From Terfezia claveryi (taxonomy: Eukaryota > Ascomycota > Pezizomycetes > Pezizales > Pezizaceae), in the NCBI GenBank assembly GCA_015179025.1, contig WHUX01000115.1, positions 62,001 through 126,000 on the forward strand: 64,000 bases of DNA, written 5' to 3'. The position numbers were made by a program, and so were the translations under genes. Every line of letters begins with the position of its first letter. Positions within the stretch are counted from its first letter, which is position 1. Positions 21,259 to 33,011 of this stretch are shown here, one piece after another. Below the pieces are notes generated by a model that was not told the origin of the DNA, did no database searches, and saw only the letters and a list, made by a program, of their open reading frames with translations.

Positions 21259-21429
21259 TCTACAACGGTCTGCTGACACATACACCTGTGTCATGTCACG
21301 TGGCTGTCATCACGTGGCTGCCCGCTAAAAGCGCCAAGTGTGCTAGCGTGCAAGAAGTACAGTATATTATAAGAAAATAAATAACAACTTCGTACCAATT
21401 GAAATTGGCAACTTCGTTGCCAAAAATGA

Positions 21430-22500
21430 AAAAAAAACCAGCCTGATAATTGAGCTTCTGCTTATGGCCTTCCGTAGAGAGTAAGAGAGTACCTAATGAC
21501 TGATGAATTATTCCAATTTGATCACCGTTGCTTTGGGCCCTTACCCTGGAGGGTTGAACACATTTGCAAACCGGGGGCGATTCTGGTTGGACTACACCCA
21601 TGTGAGGAATGCAGTCTGGATCTCATCGGGAATAGCAGTGAATTTGCCCATTCCTTAGCTGGATATACAGCCTGCAATATATCTAATATCCGTCCCTTCC
21701 TAGCTAGAGGTTTAACCGCCATATTTGCAATATTAGCCCATTTCCCAGCTTGACATGCAACCACCTAGCCATATGGCCGCTTTATCTTTGCATATCTACC
21801 CACACCCGTGTTTACCCTGAATTCACCCCTCCCTTTGCTGGATGTTCAACCTGCGATATATCCAATATTCGCCTCTTCCCAGCTGGGTCTTCAACCCGCC
21901 ATATTTGCAATATTAGCCCATTCCTCAACTTGACGTGCAACCACCTAGCCATATGGCCGCTTGATCTTTGCATATCCACCACACCCGTATTTACCCCTAA
22001 CTCGGAATACGGAAGTCTTGTTATTTCTTATTCTACTTTTACTTTCTTCCATCACGCTCATGCCTATTTTCAAATGCACATATGCGGGGAGGGAAATAAG
22101 ATATGTATGTACACATATAGAAAGAATAGGAGTATAATACAAAGTGGAGGGTGATGGTGCAGCGCGAACCCACCGCACGTCTGTGTATATATCCTTCGGT
22201 TTTGCTACCTTCTGTTAAATAAACAAGCCTTCAAAATAGGATTTATCTTCTTCGTGACGAGCCTAACTTGACGAGCCTACTTATGTCTATACCCACTGCT
22301 ATTCCCGATGAAATCCAGATTGCATTCCTCACATGGGTGCAGTCCAACCAGAATCGCTCCCTGTTTGCAAATGTGTTCAATCCTCCAGGGTAAGGGTCCA
22401 AAGCAATGGTGGTCAAATTGGAATAATTCATCAGTCATTAGGTACTCTCTTACTCTCTACGGAAGGCCATAAGCAGAAGCTCAATTATCAGGCTGTTTTT
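21430..22500. repeat. 1.06-kb fold-back structure with about 200-bp arms
   Basis: The left arm (about 21440-21640) reappears inverted at about 22297-22497: CTGATAATTGAGCTTCTGC on the plus strand left, its complement right, continuing to the CACTGCTATTCCCGATG end. Identity looks above 90 percent. The interior holds a direct duplication of about 180 bases (21658 and 21837; shared CGCCATATTTGCAATATTAG). No transposase is inside. A fold-back transposon or an inverted duplication are both possible. Confidence 0.85.
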
Positions 22501-22524
22501 TTTATTTTTATTTTTATTTTTGTT

Positions 22525-22680
22525 TCTCATCGCATTATAATTTGGCTTATTATTTTATTTTATTTTATTTTATTTTTGCCTGTCGCATTCTGTTTTTTTT
22601 TAATTTGGTTAATATTATTGGCTATTGTGCTGGTGAATTTCGCTCGTATTTTGGAATTGTTTATTTGTTCGTGCAGTCAA
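22525..22680 (+). repeat. Inverted repeat arm, partner at 18560-18725
   Basis: Plus-strand arm of the pair described at 18560. Its right edge abuts the minus-strand LINE RNase H fragment. Confidence 0.85.
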
Positions 22681-22689
22681 TGGGTCAGA

Positions 22690-23070
22690 ACATCTCCTCT
22701 TAGTTCTCGCCTCATTCCGGACAGAAGCGGCTCTTACTCCTCCCTGCGTAGCTGTGCGTCCTGTGCCCTTCAGCTCTCCCAGAATCGGCTCGTAGGATAC
22801 TCTCTGATCCGCCGCCTTCTCGTTGCCGTCAATGCCGATATGACCTCTGACCCTAGAGATCGTTATGTCCTTGGAGTCCGCGAGTTCGGCAAGAGAACCT
22901 TTGATGCTTGCCTCGATCCCTGACCTCGGAGGCGCTCCTCTGTCATTTGGAGACTGTCTGAACTGCAGCCCGTGAGTCGGACAAGATTGCGATTATGTCC
23001 GAGGTTTCCGTGCTGAGGGCCAGGTGCACAGCTTGGAGATCTCCATCCGCTACCATTGCCTTGTTGCCTA
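22690..23070 (-). pseudogene. LINE RNase H domain fragment
   Basis: On the minus strand the sequence encodes MVADGDLQAVHLALS and then IIAILSDSRAAVQTV, matching VADGELHAMLLAL and AILSDSQAAVQAV in the RNase H of the LINE copy at 34.4-35.0 kb. A premature stop follows and later reading needs frame changes. No reverse transcriptase adjoins it. It is a decayed piece of a Tad-like LINE, distinct enough in sequence to be another family member. Confidence 0.7.
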
Positions 23071-24032
23071 GTCAGCTGCCGTAACTGGCCTCCAGACTGC
23101 CCTTTCGACCCATACTATATACCGCACTGGCCACCCTCCCCTGCCTTCCTGTGCTATTTGTAAAGCAGACTCTCTAACATAGTTGAGTGAGTACAACCTA
23201 TATTACGCAATAGCTAGTAAATATGTAAAGAATAGCCATCCTCGTGACCATACTGAAAACTTGAGTATACCATTCAAGTATGCACTCGCAGGGACGTATC
23301 TTTATGTCTACATCATGCTTGCCAATCCAGTAGACTTCCCAAGTCTACGTGGCTTCATCACCGTATAAGTCTTAGGCACTAAGTCGAGGAGAGGCCACCG
23401 TAGGAGCGGGGGGGGAAACAGTTGAATTGGACAGTATCAGATCTACCACAAGTCTGCGAATACCAGCAACTACCATCAATCATAACATGAAAAAAGCCAT
23501 AGATTTAAGAAAAAGGTTCATAGTCTCTTCCCTGATTTTTATAAATATTCATGATGACCTGGGCAGGCATAGTTGGCTGCGGAATTGAAGTCATTTTAAA
23601 AACGCAAAAATGGCGCTAGTTAGTGAATAGTGCAGAAGACTTTTTTACATACAAATTTGAACCAGACCCTCCTCAGAGGTAGCAACCAGACTAGGGAATT
23701 CCACGCAAACCCGACACAGAAGACCAATTCCCAGCTAAATTTGCCAGTAAAGACCATATACGACAATAATGCAAAATCATTGAACTTGTACTTGTACAGG
23801 TTATCCGAACTTTCTCCCCGACCTAGGTGTACAAAAGCTGATCTCGTAAACTACTTATTTCTTTCTCATCAGTGTAGTCAATGCAGTAGGGTCAACTAAA
23901 GCCCATAGCTCACGTATTGGGACATGAATAGTAGCTTCTTAAAAAGGAATGATGTGTTTCGATTATCGGCAATGGCATGTCGCAGGTTATGATAGTTGGG
24001 GATAAGCGAGAGTTATGTCATGGTTGAGATGT
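23071..24032. other. Intergenic; nothing recognised
   Basis: Short frames only. No repeat, splice pattern or motif that I can support. Confidence 0.4.
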
Positions 24033-24175
24033 CTGAATTCGCACGGTCGGAATGTCTGAATTCGCATGGTCAGAATGTCTGAATCTGCATGCTTGAGATG
24101 TCTGAATTCACATGTCTGAATCCGCATGGTCGAGATGTCTGAATTCACTCATGATTGAGATGTCTGAATTAGCAT
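24033..24175 (-). repeat. Minisatellite GAGATGTCTGAATTC, inverted relative to 57.4 kb
   Basis: About six copies of a 20-26-base unit with the core GAGATGTCTGAATTCGCATG. It is the reverse complement of the 23-bp unit (ATTCAGACATCTCGAGCATG) at 57410-58085, so the same satellite family occurs at two places in opposite orientation. Confidence 0.85.
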
Positions 24176-24383
24176 AGAGTGTGGTTTCTTATATTACTGT
24201 GTTTGATATTGATTTCATACGTAAAAGCTATGTAATTGGCTACGCATCTTGGTGTTGTACCATTATGCGGTAGGTAACGCCCATACTAAAAACTAACTCA
24301 TTTCTCCAGACCCTATTGAGGTAGGGTCAAAAAGAAGCTTTAGGCACTCGGCAATTTAAAATGGCACCACTACTAAACTACGC

Positions 24384-24438
24384 TCCCCCTATCGGGGCCG
24401 CATAAGAGTAATAAGTATTTATAAAAAATAAAAAAAAA
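24384..24438 (+). mobile_element. 55-bp LINE tail insertion with perfect target-site duplication
   Basis: A short piece (CCCCCTATCGGGGCCGCATA, then AGTAATAAG and an A-rich tail) is the plus-strand 3' end of the outer-LINE family: GGGGCCGAATAGGTAGTAAC and A run at 33430-33490, reversed. It is flanked on both sides by ACTAAACTACGC (24372-24383 and 24439-24450), a 12-base target duplication. This shows target-primed insertion of an extreme 5'-truncated copy. Confidence 0.85.
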
Positions 24439-24450
24439 ACTAAACTACGC

Positions 24451-25293
24451 CCCTTTGAACTTACAAAGCTCTCATAATAACGTAATACCCAGAGACTTTT
24501 CCTAGTCTTACGCCAAGACTCCAGTCGTTCGCATTGGACAAAAAACAGTTTGTATCATATTTTTGTTTGTGGGATCAGTGCAACCAGACAGTGCTAACCT
24601 GACAAGATTAACTCACTGTGCCTATCTGTATACGGTCAACACACTTTCGCAGTCAAACAGGACTGGAACTCAGTAAATAATAATACTAATTACATGATGT
24701 CTGGTTGACTAGTTGTTGAGTTAAATATTCATAGTTTGGTTTGAAATACTCGGAGGTCCAGACTCAGAACATAGAAGGTCTGAAGTGTGATGATCCTGTC
24801 ATTATTCGTGTTGAAGAGAAAGAGAAGAAGTCGTGGTGGATCCGAAGGTTTTACGGGTCCAGTTAGTTCTCGATCGGGTCCAGTTAGTCTCGATCTGATA
24901 CATGTTCTGTTCATTAAAGATTACTCTATCTCCCACCGAAGCCTTTGCAGGAGACTGAATACCGCTCTATCAGAACTCTATGTCAGTGCTATAGCACTGT
25001 AGCACCCAAGGAGTCAACAACCCCTTTGTGGTCTTCGGCGGGCCTGGCAAGATTTCCGGAAGTGGACATGGGGAATTACTTGTAGCGTTCTCGGGTGGGA
25101 GCTCATTGATAAACCGGTAGGTAGACATGTCCAACCTTAGATTCTTTTTCATTCTTTCTCAATTAGCAAATACAAGATCAAGCATGGGACCTACATCCCT
25201 AAACCGTAGATATGAGTACTACATAGTAGATTTGTATTGATACTCAGAGAAGCTCAGTATAAACATCATAACATCGAGTAACAAGTCTTTTTC
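24451..25293. other. Intergenic; 3' flank of the protease gene
   Basis: No gene recognised. A tandem CGGGTCCAGTTAGT(C)TC duplication lies near 24860-24895. A short minus-strand frame (24970-25152) has no support. Confidence 0.4.
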
Positions 25294-26882
25294 TTATTCA
25301 TCAAGTCCAGGCATCCCGAATTCCAAATTCAAACCCTCTTTTTCTTTCCACCACTTCAAGAGTTGGGATGCGGGGGTGAGAAAAGTGATATCTAACGATT
25401 CGTTGTCCTTGCTCGTGTACTTCCGATGCCCTCCAAACATCATGCCTATGACACGACGAAACCTGGTACTTGACGATCTTTCCACACATAAGGCTCCTGA
25501 GTCCCCAACATGAGAAAATAATCCTCCCATTTCAAATACTTTCCTTGGCTGTGGAACGATAATACACTCTTCGGTTTCATAGGTGATCCCGTTTTTGCAT
25601 AACCTGTCTGTCAGTGCAACCTGCGCTTTAACTGCGTTTATGATGCCGTTCATGCAACCAGTTGTTCGCCCATTAACTTTCGTCACATACATATCTTTTT
25701 GTGGGTCTATATGGCCCTGGATATCGAGTGGGGGCCGATTGCCTGTTCGGAACAAGCAGTTTTTTCCGATACGGTCTGTTCATTTCGGCATATGGTTAGT
25801 GTTAGGGTAGGGGTAAGACGGTAGTTCAAGAAATCACACCTTGATTGACAATCAATAGGGCGTAGTCCTGCCATTGCCCATCCACACCTACAATTGCCGA
25901 GAGAACACTACCAAACTCTCTTTCCTTCGGAAGAAATTCCTGCATTTGGTTTTCTGTCTCCACCAGAATATCTACCGCACCCGCTAGGCGTCTTAAGAGA
26001 CTCGGAATTGACCCTTCCGCTCTTTTGTTTTGTTGAGACAATTTCACACACTCCACAATACGTTGATGGTGCTTCTTTTGCTCGCTTTTAAGATCCTTGT
26101 GAAAATCTTGATCAGATGGTTGCGTTAAAGTAATATTATCCTTCTCCGTGATTTTGACTGGAAGTGATGGTATCTGGCCCCTGGACTGAGCTGCCACCAC
26201 ATGTCCAGCTGTCACTCCATAACAGCTTCCATTGTCTACATCAAAAACCCAACCACCAAATGTGCCACTCGTGTCGTTATCCTTTACCCCAATGCTTCTT
26301 CCCATAGTTATCTTTTGCTCGAATTCCGTGCTACCTGTACTCGGCACGTATTCCTCGGGCAATTCCGCTAGGGGTTGGACATTACCAGTATGAATCTCAA
26401 TCCTTAAAGGCGTGTCAATCGCGACAAGTTCCTGTAGGAGCCTACTTGGTTTAGGGCAGGATATATAGATTGATGGTGTATAGCCACGCTGTTCTTTTTT
26501 ATTCTTTGAAGGATACTTGACTCGCCCCAGGAGTGTGATCAAAAAGTCCTCGGGGGAGTGCTCCCTTAGAAGATCCTTTACAGACGTAAGAACCCTGAGA
26601 TATTCGCTTTTCGCTGTCGGTGCTTGGGCTGCATCATAGGCAGTGAGGGTGAAAAAAACTTGAAGTTGACCAGACCAAGCTTCTTGATCCGGAAAAAACT
26701 CATTTTCTACGATAGGGGTTAGGTTCAAATTATAGGAATGAGATTTTTCGAAGGGCAACGGGCGGATGATCCAACTGTGACCAGGATCTGTTTCATGAAT
26801 GTTCTCCATGCCTAGGTATTAAGGTAAGTTGGCAGCCAATTACTATCAGAATGAGACAAGATAACTTACTAATGTTCACCAT
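25294..26882 (-). CDS. Chymotrypsin-fold serine protease-like protein, three exons
   Basis: Model: exon 1 26882-26870, intron 26869-26812 (GTAAGT...CCTAG), exon 2 26811-25840, intron 25839-25776 (GTGTGA, CACTAAC branch, ACAG), exon 3 25775-25294. All phases agree and give about 488 residues. The catalytic triad is visible: His in GVTAGHVV (about 208), Asp in WQDYALLIV (about 320), Ser in HVGDSGALC (about 421). Before the Ser lies VNGRTTGCMNG, a strand motif common in this protease group. Residues 1-150 form a separate N-terminal domain ending in PSIYISCPKP. A Lys/Glu/Gln-rich helical insertion (about 235-295) separates His from Asp. No signal peptide, so probably cytosolic. A relative lies at 61736-62986. 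Confidence 0.85.
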
Positions 26883-26923
26883 GGCCAGCTTGTGTTGGGG
26901 TTCGTACTCAGCCGCGCCGCCTG

Positions 26924-26932
26924 CCTTATATA
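26924..26932 (-). promoter_or_regulatory. TATA box of the protease gene
   Basis: TATATAAGG on the minus strand lies 42-50 bases upstream of the ATG at 26882. This fits transcription starting about 15 bases before the ATG and supports using the short first exon rather than the downstream Met at 26809. Confidence 0.6.
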
Positions 26933-29733
26933 CTATTGAAGGCCATGTAAGGTTTTAAACATGTTCATCAAGGTTTGCGTAAGTTTGTAGACACTAACCT
27001 AACTTTTCTGTAGTACGCGTTGAATGACTATTACGTAACTTTTGGATCTCACCTAATCAACATGTTGAATACTAATGCTCGCCCGCTGATTGTATTTGCG
27101 GTTCTCTCACCCTCTAAAACAAGCTGCTCTAGGCCATGGGTGATACGTAGTATCGGCAGGGTGAAAACCTCTCTGACTCAATCCTTGATCCGCAGGCATA
27201 TACGGGTTGTAATGGGCCGAAGGCAGTACGGTACGTGGTAATTCTTGTATCTGCAGCTGCTGGACCTGAGCTAAATTTGGTACACCTTTTATTAGTAGAG
27301 TCCACATATATACGGCAAGTGCAGTACCTACCTGTTCTCTGAGACTCAGTTATGCTTGCGAGCTGGTCAACACCTATCTCTCGCTCCCCCCCAACGTCGA
27401 CATTCATGTGGTCTGGCCTCCTCTGAATGTTCATCAATTCAGGTTGCATGAATTCGGAGCCATGAACAGAAGCTCGCCCTCCCTCCAACTCAGCGGGTTC
27501 TTTCTCCCGCTCCCCCTGATGTACTAGTCGAGGGAGTCCTTAGTAACTAACTCAGAAAGAGAAGTCCATGAGCGTAACTCCTACCTTGATGTCGATGTGG
27601 TTTCCCAGGGGATGGCCTATGCTTTCCTTCCCACGACATTGTAAAGAGCCTGCTCATAAACAGTCAGCCCCACTTACTGTGCAGAGGAGAAAGTTCAAGG
27701 TGGGGCTATATCAACCCTTGAGAGTGGGGCTATGTCAACCCTTGAGAAGAGAGGTGGTTTTGGAAGGTTGAGTGAGAATGGAGCCCGTATGTATCAGAAG
27801 TTTCAAGAGCAGGGAAACCGGAAGTGGCCCACGAGAACGGAGGTGGCTGCGTGAGAGAGGAGGTAGTCTGGGGGAAGAAGCTTATAGCAGATGAGATTTT
27901 CAAGGCACCGTCAGTTTGGGAAGTGCAAAAGTGCCCGTTTGTATAGTCCGGTTGGCACAACACCCTCCTGTGCCAACCAGACTACCGTTTGTATAGTCTG
28001 GTTGGCACAACTCGTTTGTAGTGTAGTCTGGGAGAACTACTAGTCAACCAGACTAACTACTTATAGACGGCCTCGAAATTGCCTCATTCAGACATGGAAG
28101 ATCAGCTCAAAGTAAACCAGGACTATATACTACACACACTCAAGAGGTACAACATCCGAACGAGCCACCTGATTTGAATTTGTGCAGCAGATAAGGGCAT
28201 TGAGGCAGGCGTCGAAGCAGCAAACTGACGGTAAGCCTTATATTACGGGGAATAAGTCCTGGGACATGGCTGTACGAAGTGAGGACTCTGTGCCACTGTG
28301 CCTGAAGCGCCGTAGGCGAACGGCGCAAAGTCCACGCAAAGCTCGTGTGTTTGATGGTCCCCAGTGCGGTCGACCACTAGTTTATCTTGGTATTTCTCAT
28401 CACTCCATCCCACAAAGCTCCAAGAGGACGCAACGGACAGAAATATATTGTGGCGACGTGGGAGGATTGCATTGCGTCAATTTAAGAGCAAAGTGAGTGG
28501 AAAAGCCTGTAGTAGGTCGCGTGTATATGCGCGGTTGTACAGATGTTGGACAATGATGGAATTGAGCCGGCTGAATGTAATGTAGTTGATTGAGGATATC
28601 AATCGACTTTGATGTTGATGATGATGGGAAGAAGTGTTGAGAGTTCATCGCTGGAAATCGCTATCAACACACTTTCTAGACCGATTGCAATTGTGTTGAT
28701 AATAAAAAACTCCATAGTTATGAGTCGATCTTCCAGATCTTGAAGAGTACCATGATACTCTCAAAAGTGGAGGATAGGACAGTACGCCCCAAATGTAGAG
28801 GTTCTCTCAGTGATCTCATACTCGTAGAGTGAGTCCTTATAATACCGGCATAGTGCATTAGGATATGAATAATGCCATGGTACTAATGTAATGGTAAGCG
28901 TCAAGAATATCCAAGCATTTTTAGTCTACCAAAGAGACCTTCCGTATTACAGTATAGATAGTCCTTGAATAACAATACTACTTAGTATGGAATAGGCAGT
29001 GGTTACGCTAGTTAGTTTAGCGTACAAAAACTAGGTATCGTTGAGGTTGAGGGTCTGATCGAGACTACTTTGTAATTACTGTAGTTCTATCTTTGTAGTC
29101 TCCCCTACCACACCATTTTTAGTCTGGTTATCATTTTTAGATTGAGACTCCACGACGCCAACAGGCAGAGCCCTTGGCCCAAAGTGCTGCATACAAAAAT
29201 TTTGGAGTAGCCTCATATTTGAAGCCTGGCTTAGATCAGCTGTACTAGGTAGTCAAATGTATATTCTGCTACTAGTAAGTACATACGTAATCTTTACCAG
29301 TTAAACCATGTCAGGTGGGATTCGCTACTTACTATAGATAGAGTTTGGGATCAAGTCGAAACTCTGAAATGATAATCTTCATAATAACACATTCTATGTG
29401 AAAGGACATGTGACAACACTACCAACCTACCCGATCTGGTCATTAGATAGTTGACAGGATCCGTAAGGTAAAACCTTCTGATCTCTTCTCTCTTCAATCT
29501 CTACACATCATGAATATATCGATAGGTTCATCACACTTCAGACCTTCTACTATGCCCCTGTTGCTATGGTACAAGCTTGTGAGCACCCATCACACAACTG
29601 GTACTCTCACATGACAGCCCTAGTCTCTCTTCAGGCGACATTGGGCTCAATAGGTAGGTACACCCTCATCCTATACTACCTAAACTACAATCACCTATCC
29701 TTAAAACCTCGTCCTTGATGATTCCTCCATTAC
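26933..29733. other. Intergenic; some open frames, no recognised gene
   Basis: A 119-codon minus frame (27129-27488) and a 104-codon plus frame (28182-28496) are present, the latter with a GTAAGC donor-like site near 28230. Neither has a domain. The region contains the TAGTCTGGTTGGCAC motif cluster near 27950-28060. The part from 28.7 to 29.7 kb shows nothing. Confidence 0.35.
27948..28060. repeat. TAGTCTGGTTGGCAC fold-back repeat
   Basis: TAGTCCGGTTGGCACAACAC is followed by GTGCCAACCAGACTA (a hairpin), then a further direct copy at about 27993 and a partial one at 28021. Same family as 7859-8011. Confidence 0.65.
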
Positions 29734-30352
29734 TCAACGCAAAATATACACAATCCACCACAACCGAAAGTTTTTCGTCAATCTCATTTTGTCCTCCTTC
29801 AAGGCTGAAACAAGACTATAAACGGCTCCGGACTTACCATCGAATTTAATCATCTGCCATTGTTCCCCTGATGTACACTTAACCTCTTTCGTTATCCCAT
29901 GCATCCTTCAATGACAAAACACACTGCTTATCGCCTGACCGGTAGATGCTCTCTTTGCCTCGACAATCAACACAGACTTTTCCTCCGTCACTGAAATCCG
30001 GTCCATTACCACAAATTCCTCCATTTTTTCATGTCTCACCATCCACCGAGATGATATCTTTCTCCCTCTCCAAATGTATGTCCCGTCCTGTATTGTACTT
30101 AAACCTTGCTAGTATCGGACCGAGCGTACTGTAAAACAAGTCCCTAACTTTGGCTTCCTTGAAATCCACACTCGCTTCCGTCGGATATCCTTCGATGTCA
30201 AGATATTCAACTAACCGGTCATAAACCTTCTCCTTGATTGCATCCATCACTTTACAGCTTTGCTTTACCAGAACATCAGCAAAAATAATATCTGCATCAG
30301 GTGCGTCAGAAGCACCTGACGCTCTGACGCAAACTGCTGAATCTGACGCCAA
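29734..30352 (-). pseudogene. Decayed PD-(D/E)XK nuclease-like fungal protein
   Basis: On the minus strand a 107-codon frame (30352-30029) encodes a helical N-terminal half (DAIKEKVYDRLVEYLDIEGY). After a TGA the coding continues in other frames: RISVTEEKSVLIVEAKRAS, QCVLSLKDAWDNERG and SGEQWQMIKFDGKSG, stopping at 29734. The E-x-K pattern after a hydrophobic strand, followed by QC(V/L)..LKD and a W-M-I-x-x-D-G segment, is how I recognise this fungal family. At least three frame breaks and no ATG at the start mark it as dead. It ends 110 bases from the LTR element at 30462. Confidence 0.55.
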
Positions 30353-30461
30353 CTACAACATCTCGCTACGTAATCACATATTCTGATGCGTCTCGACGCA
30401 ATTGATTTCTCACTGTATTTCCTGACTCACACCTATCTTATTTGACTTAAACAATACGTAC

Positions 30462-30669
30462 TGATGACTATGAAAAGGACACACGCAGAGTAAAGCTCAA
30501 CTCACAACCCTTGGTGAGGAATCTGCAGAATGTATTCTATGAACAAAGCTCGATGATTGATTTATTTTATGTGAAGGACAAAAGCGAGGACCTCATATAG
30601 GGAATCCCGCCGATCTGCCAAGCCCGACCGAACTTCCATTTCAAGCAATTCTCAATTTTCAGCGCGTCA
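30462..30669 (-). repeat. 3' LTR of the gag-only element
   Basis: About 208 bases, starting TGATGACTATG and ending GCGCGTCA in plus orientation. It differs from the other LTR by about one indel, so insertion was recent. Confidence 0.9.
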
Positions 30670-30865
30670 GATCACCCCAGTTTTCCTCGCCATGGTTCAC
30701 CAAGCTCCGGCACAGGGGAAACATAAGAGGAAAAATCACCATAACACGCACGATATCAACCCCCCCAGAAACAAACTGATATCTAAGAAGCTCAAGAGAG
30801 CATAGCAAATTTCGCAACAAAAAACTAAAGAGACAGTTAACAGAAAGACCATTCCTTCACCCCGC

Positions 30866-32452
30866 TCAGGTTATCAAGACCCCGCATTTTTTCTTCCAAT
30901 GATACTTAGCTCCTCTAAACCTCCTTCTTAACACTAAATCCCCTAAATAATATAAACAAAATATTCCAGCCACAATTGTCCAAGTCAATTGGGCTTGTAG
31001 CATATTCCCACATATCCCTCCAGGATCATGTATTTTCCTCGAGGCAATATATTGATCCACATCTACTGTCGCAACCTCAGATCGGCCTCCAGTATTTTCA
31101 TCTTCTGACTCTGCAAGCGATTCCCATTCTATACATTCTTAGCCACTATCTTCCTCTAATTCCTACTTCCGAGTCTGGGACTGCATCTTGGCCTTTGAGA
31201 TGAACCAATTCACAATAGCATCTATCTTTCCTTGCCTTAATCCCAGCTCTTCTTTCTCGGTATCTGTAAAATCAGTATGGAGTAATTTAATTCCAGCTAT
31301 CACTCTGGTGATATTCAGGTCAACCTTCGTGCAGGAATGAATTGGGTGGGTTTTGTCAGTTATAGTTCGAATAACATCATTTGTATTAATTGGAGCCTCA
31401 TACCTCCGGGTCACCAATATCTCTTGTTTTTCGGTAGCTGTCACCTCATTACTTGGAACCTCATACCTCGGGGCCACCAAATAATGCTGCTCTTCCTCAT
31501 TCAACCTTTCCATATAAGCATTTATCTATTGCCCTTTCTCATCTTCTATTACCTTCGTTACCACTTCTACTATATGTGTAGACTCATTAACTATTTCTTC
31601 TGAGTCCGTTCCCATGACTAGACCTAGCTCTTCATTCGATATATATTCAACCACATACGCAGCTGTTTGAATACGGGGACCTTGGTCAACTCCAGAGTCG
31701 AAAACCTGAGTTGAAGTTGGAATAAATATTTTCTCGAGTTGTTGGGCAGCTTTCTCCTTTCGTCTGAGGAATCTGGTAGATTTTGTATATACCTTAACTA
31801 CTTCTAGGAAGGTATAGGCCGCTTCAAGCTGGAAGTCGATTATGAGTTTGGTAGAGTCGTCTGCAAGTCCATCCACAAACTTAGTAGCTAATAGCAAAGA
31901 ATACTCAGCTCTCAATACATAAAATATCTTATTTGCCCTTTCAATATATTTCTCGCTTGTAAGCGAACCTTGAGACAGATTATTCAAATCCCAGATAGCA
32001 TGTGATTTTTCTGCCCATTCGTCGAGGTCGTCTACCGGACGGGTGAATCGTTGTATCAGGATGCTAGCAGAAATATCAAATGTAGCCTTTTTATCTGCTT
32101 TTAGAGTTATCCAGTACTGTTTGGCTTTTCCGTCCAGATAGCTTTGGAGGGTCGATACTTTTGCTCTTTCTTTCATGGCCAGTTCCAAACCCATAAAGGA
32201 GAACCTTAAGATGTCCACGAAATCTTCAATGCATACTGTATCATCTTCTCCACTGAACCGTAGAGGTCTGAATAGTAGTTGAAAGATTGAAGACATTTCG
32301 AATTCAGATCGATAAGCTATTCCAGCTGTTTTGGCTGTTCCTCGGCTGAGATTTATTGAATCCCAATTCGTCACCCCTATGAATGAGATCCAACCAAGAG
32401 AAAAGGAAAGAAAAATAACAGATAGAGAGTCAGGGTAGCACCGCAGTGTCAA
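30866..32452 (-). pseudogene. Gag-like ORF with in-frame stops and a C-terminal hydrophobic segment
   Basis: The main frame 32452-31526 (likely start at the ATG at 32296) has gag capsid features: FSGEDD, LQSYLDGKAKQYWITL and ILIQRFTRP...LDEWAEKSH. It stays in the same frame after a TAG at 31526-31528 (context CAA TAG ATA), again after a TAG at 31163 and a TAA at 31139. It ends at 30866 with TIVAGIFCLYYLGDLVL, a likely membrane helix, then basic residues. The single frame over 1.59 kb suggests either recent stops or read-through. No zinc knuckle is seen. Confidence 0.65.
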
Positions 32453-32559
32453 CGCTGATCACCAAGCAAATGAGAACAGATAGATAGAGCTGAGAAGACG
32501 AAAGCTGAGAAGACAAGACAATGATGAAAAGTCAAAAGAAGAGTATCTCAGCTAAAACG

Positions 32560-32700
32560 AAGCCAGAGAGTTCTGTAGATCCAGCTCTCCGTTGAAAAGA
32601 GAAGATGAATGAAGACTCAGAAAAGATGAAAGAAGATCAGAAAAGAGAAGATGAAAGAAGATCAGAAAAGAGAAGATGAAAGAAGACTATCTCGGCTATA
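32560..32700 (-). repeat. Purine-rich tandem repeat in the element leader
   Basis: GAAGATGAAAGAAGATCAG recurs about three times at roughly 26-base spacing, with a flanking TATCTC(A/G)GCTA duplication at 32546 and 32690. It lies between the 5' LTR and the gag start. Confidence 0.8.
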
Positions 32701-32802
32701 ACGATGCCAGGGTTCTGCCTCGACAGATTCCCAAGATCTCACCGCAGTGAAGATCCAGCTAACCGAGAGGGATAGAGTAACCGGTCTTTCCAGTACCGCC
32801 AC

Positions 32803-33011
32803 TGATGACTATGAAAAGGACACACGCAGAGTAAAGCTCAACTCACAACCCTTGGTGAGGAATCTGCAGAATGTATTCTATGAACAAAGCTCGATGATTG
32901 ATTTATTTTATGTGAAGGACAAAAGCGAGGACCTCATATAGGGAAATCCCACCGATCTGCCAAGCCCGACCGAACTTCCATTTCAAGCAATTCTCAATTT
33001 TCAGCGCGTCA
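32803..33011 (-). repeat. 5' LTR of the gag-only element
   Basis: Near-identical partner of 30462-30669. GTAC follows it directly at 33012. Confidence 0.9.

Larger units (their letters stand above)
30462..33011 (-). mobile_element. Gag-only LTR retrotransposon (TR-GAG-like), 2.55 kb
   Basis: Two direct repeats of about 208 bases (30462-30669 and 32803-33011) are nearly identical, start TG, end CA and are flanked by GTAC on both outer sides, a 4-base target duplication. On the minus strand, which is the coding strand, a TGGCGGTAC site just inside the 5' repeat could be the primer-binding site, and a purine-rich GGCGAGGAAAACTGGGGTGA lies before the 3' repeat. The interior encodes only a gag-like protein with no protease, RT or integrase, so it would depend on other elements. 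Confidence 0.85.
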
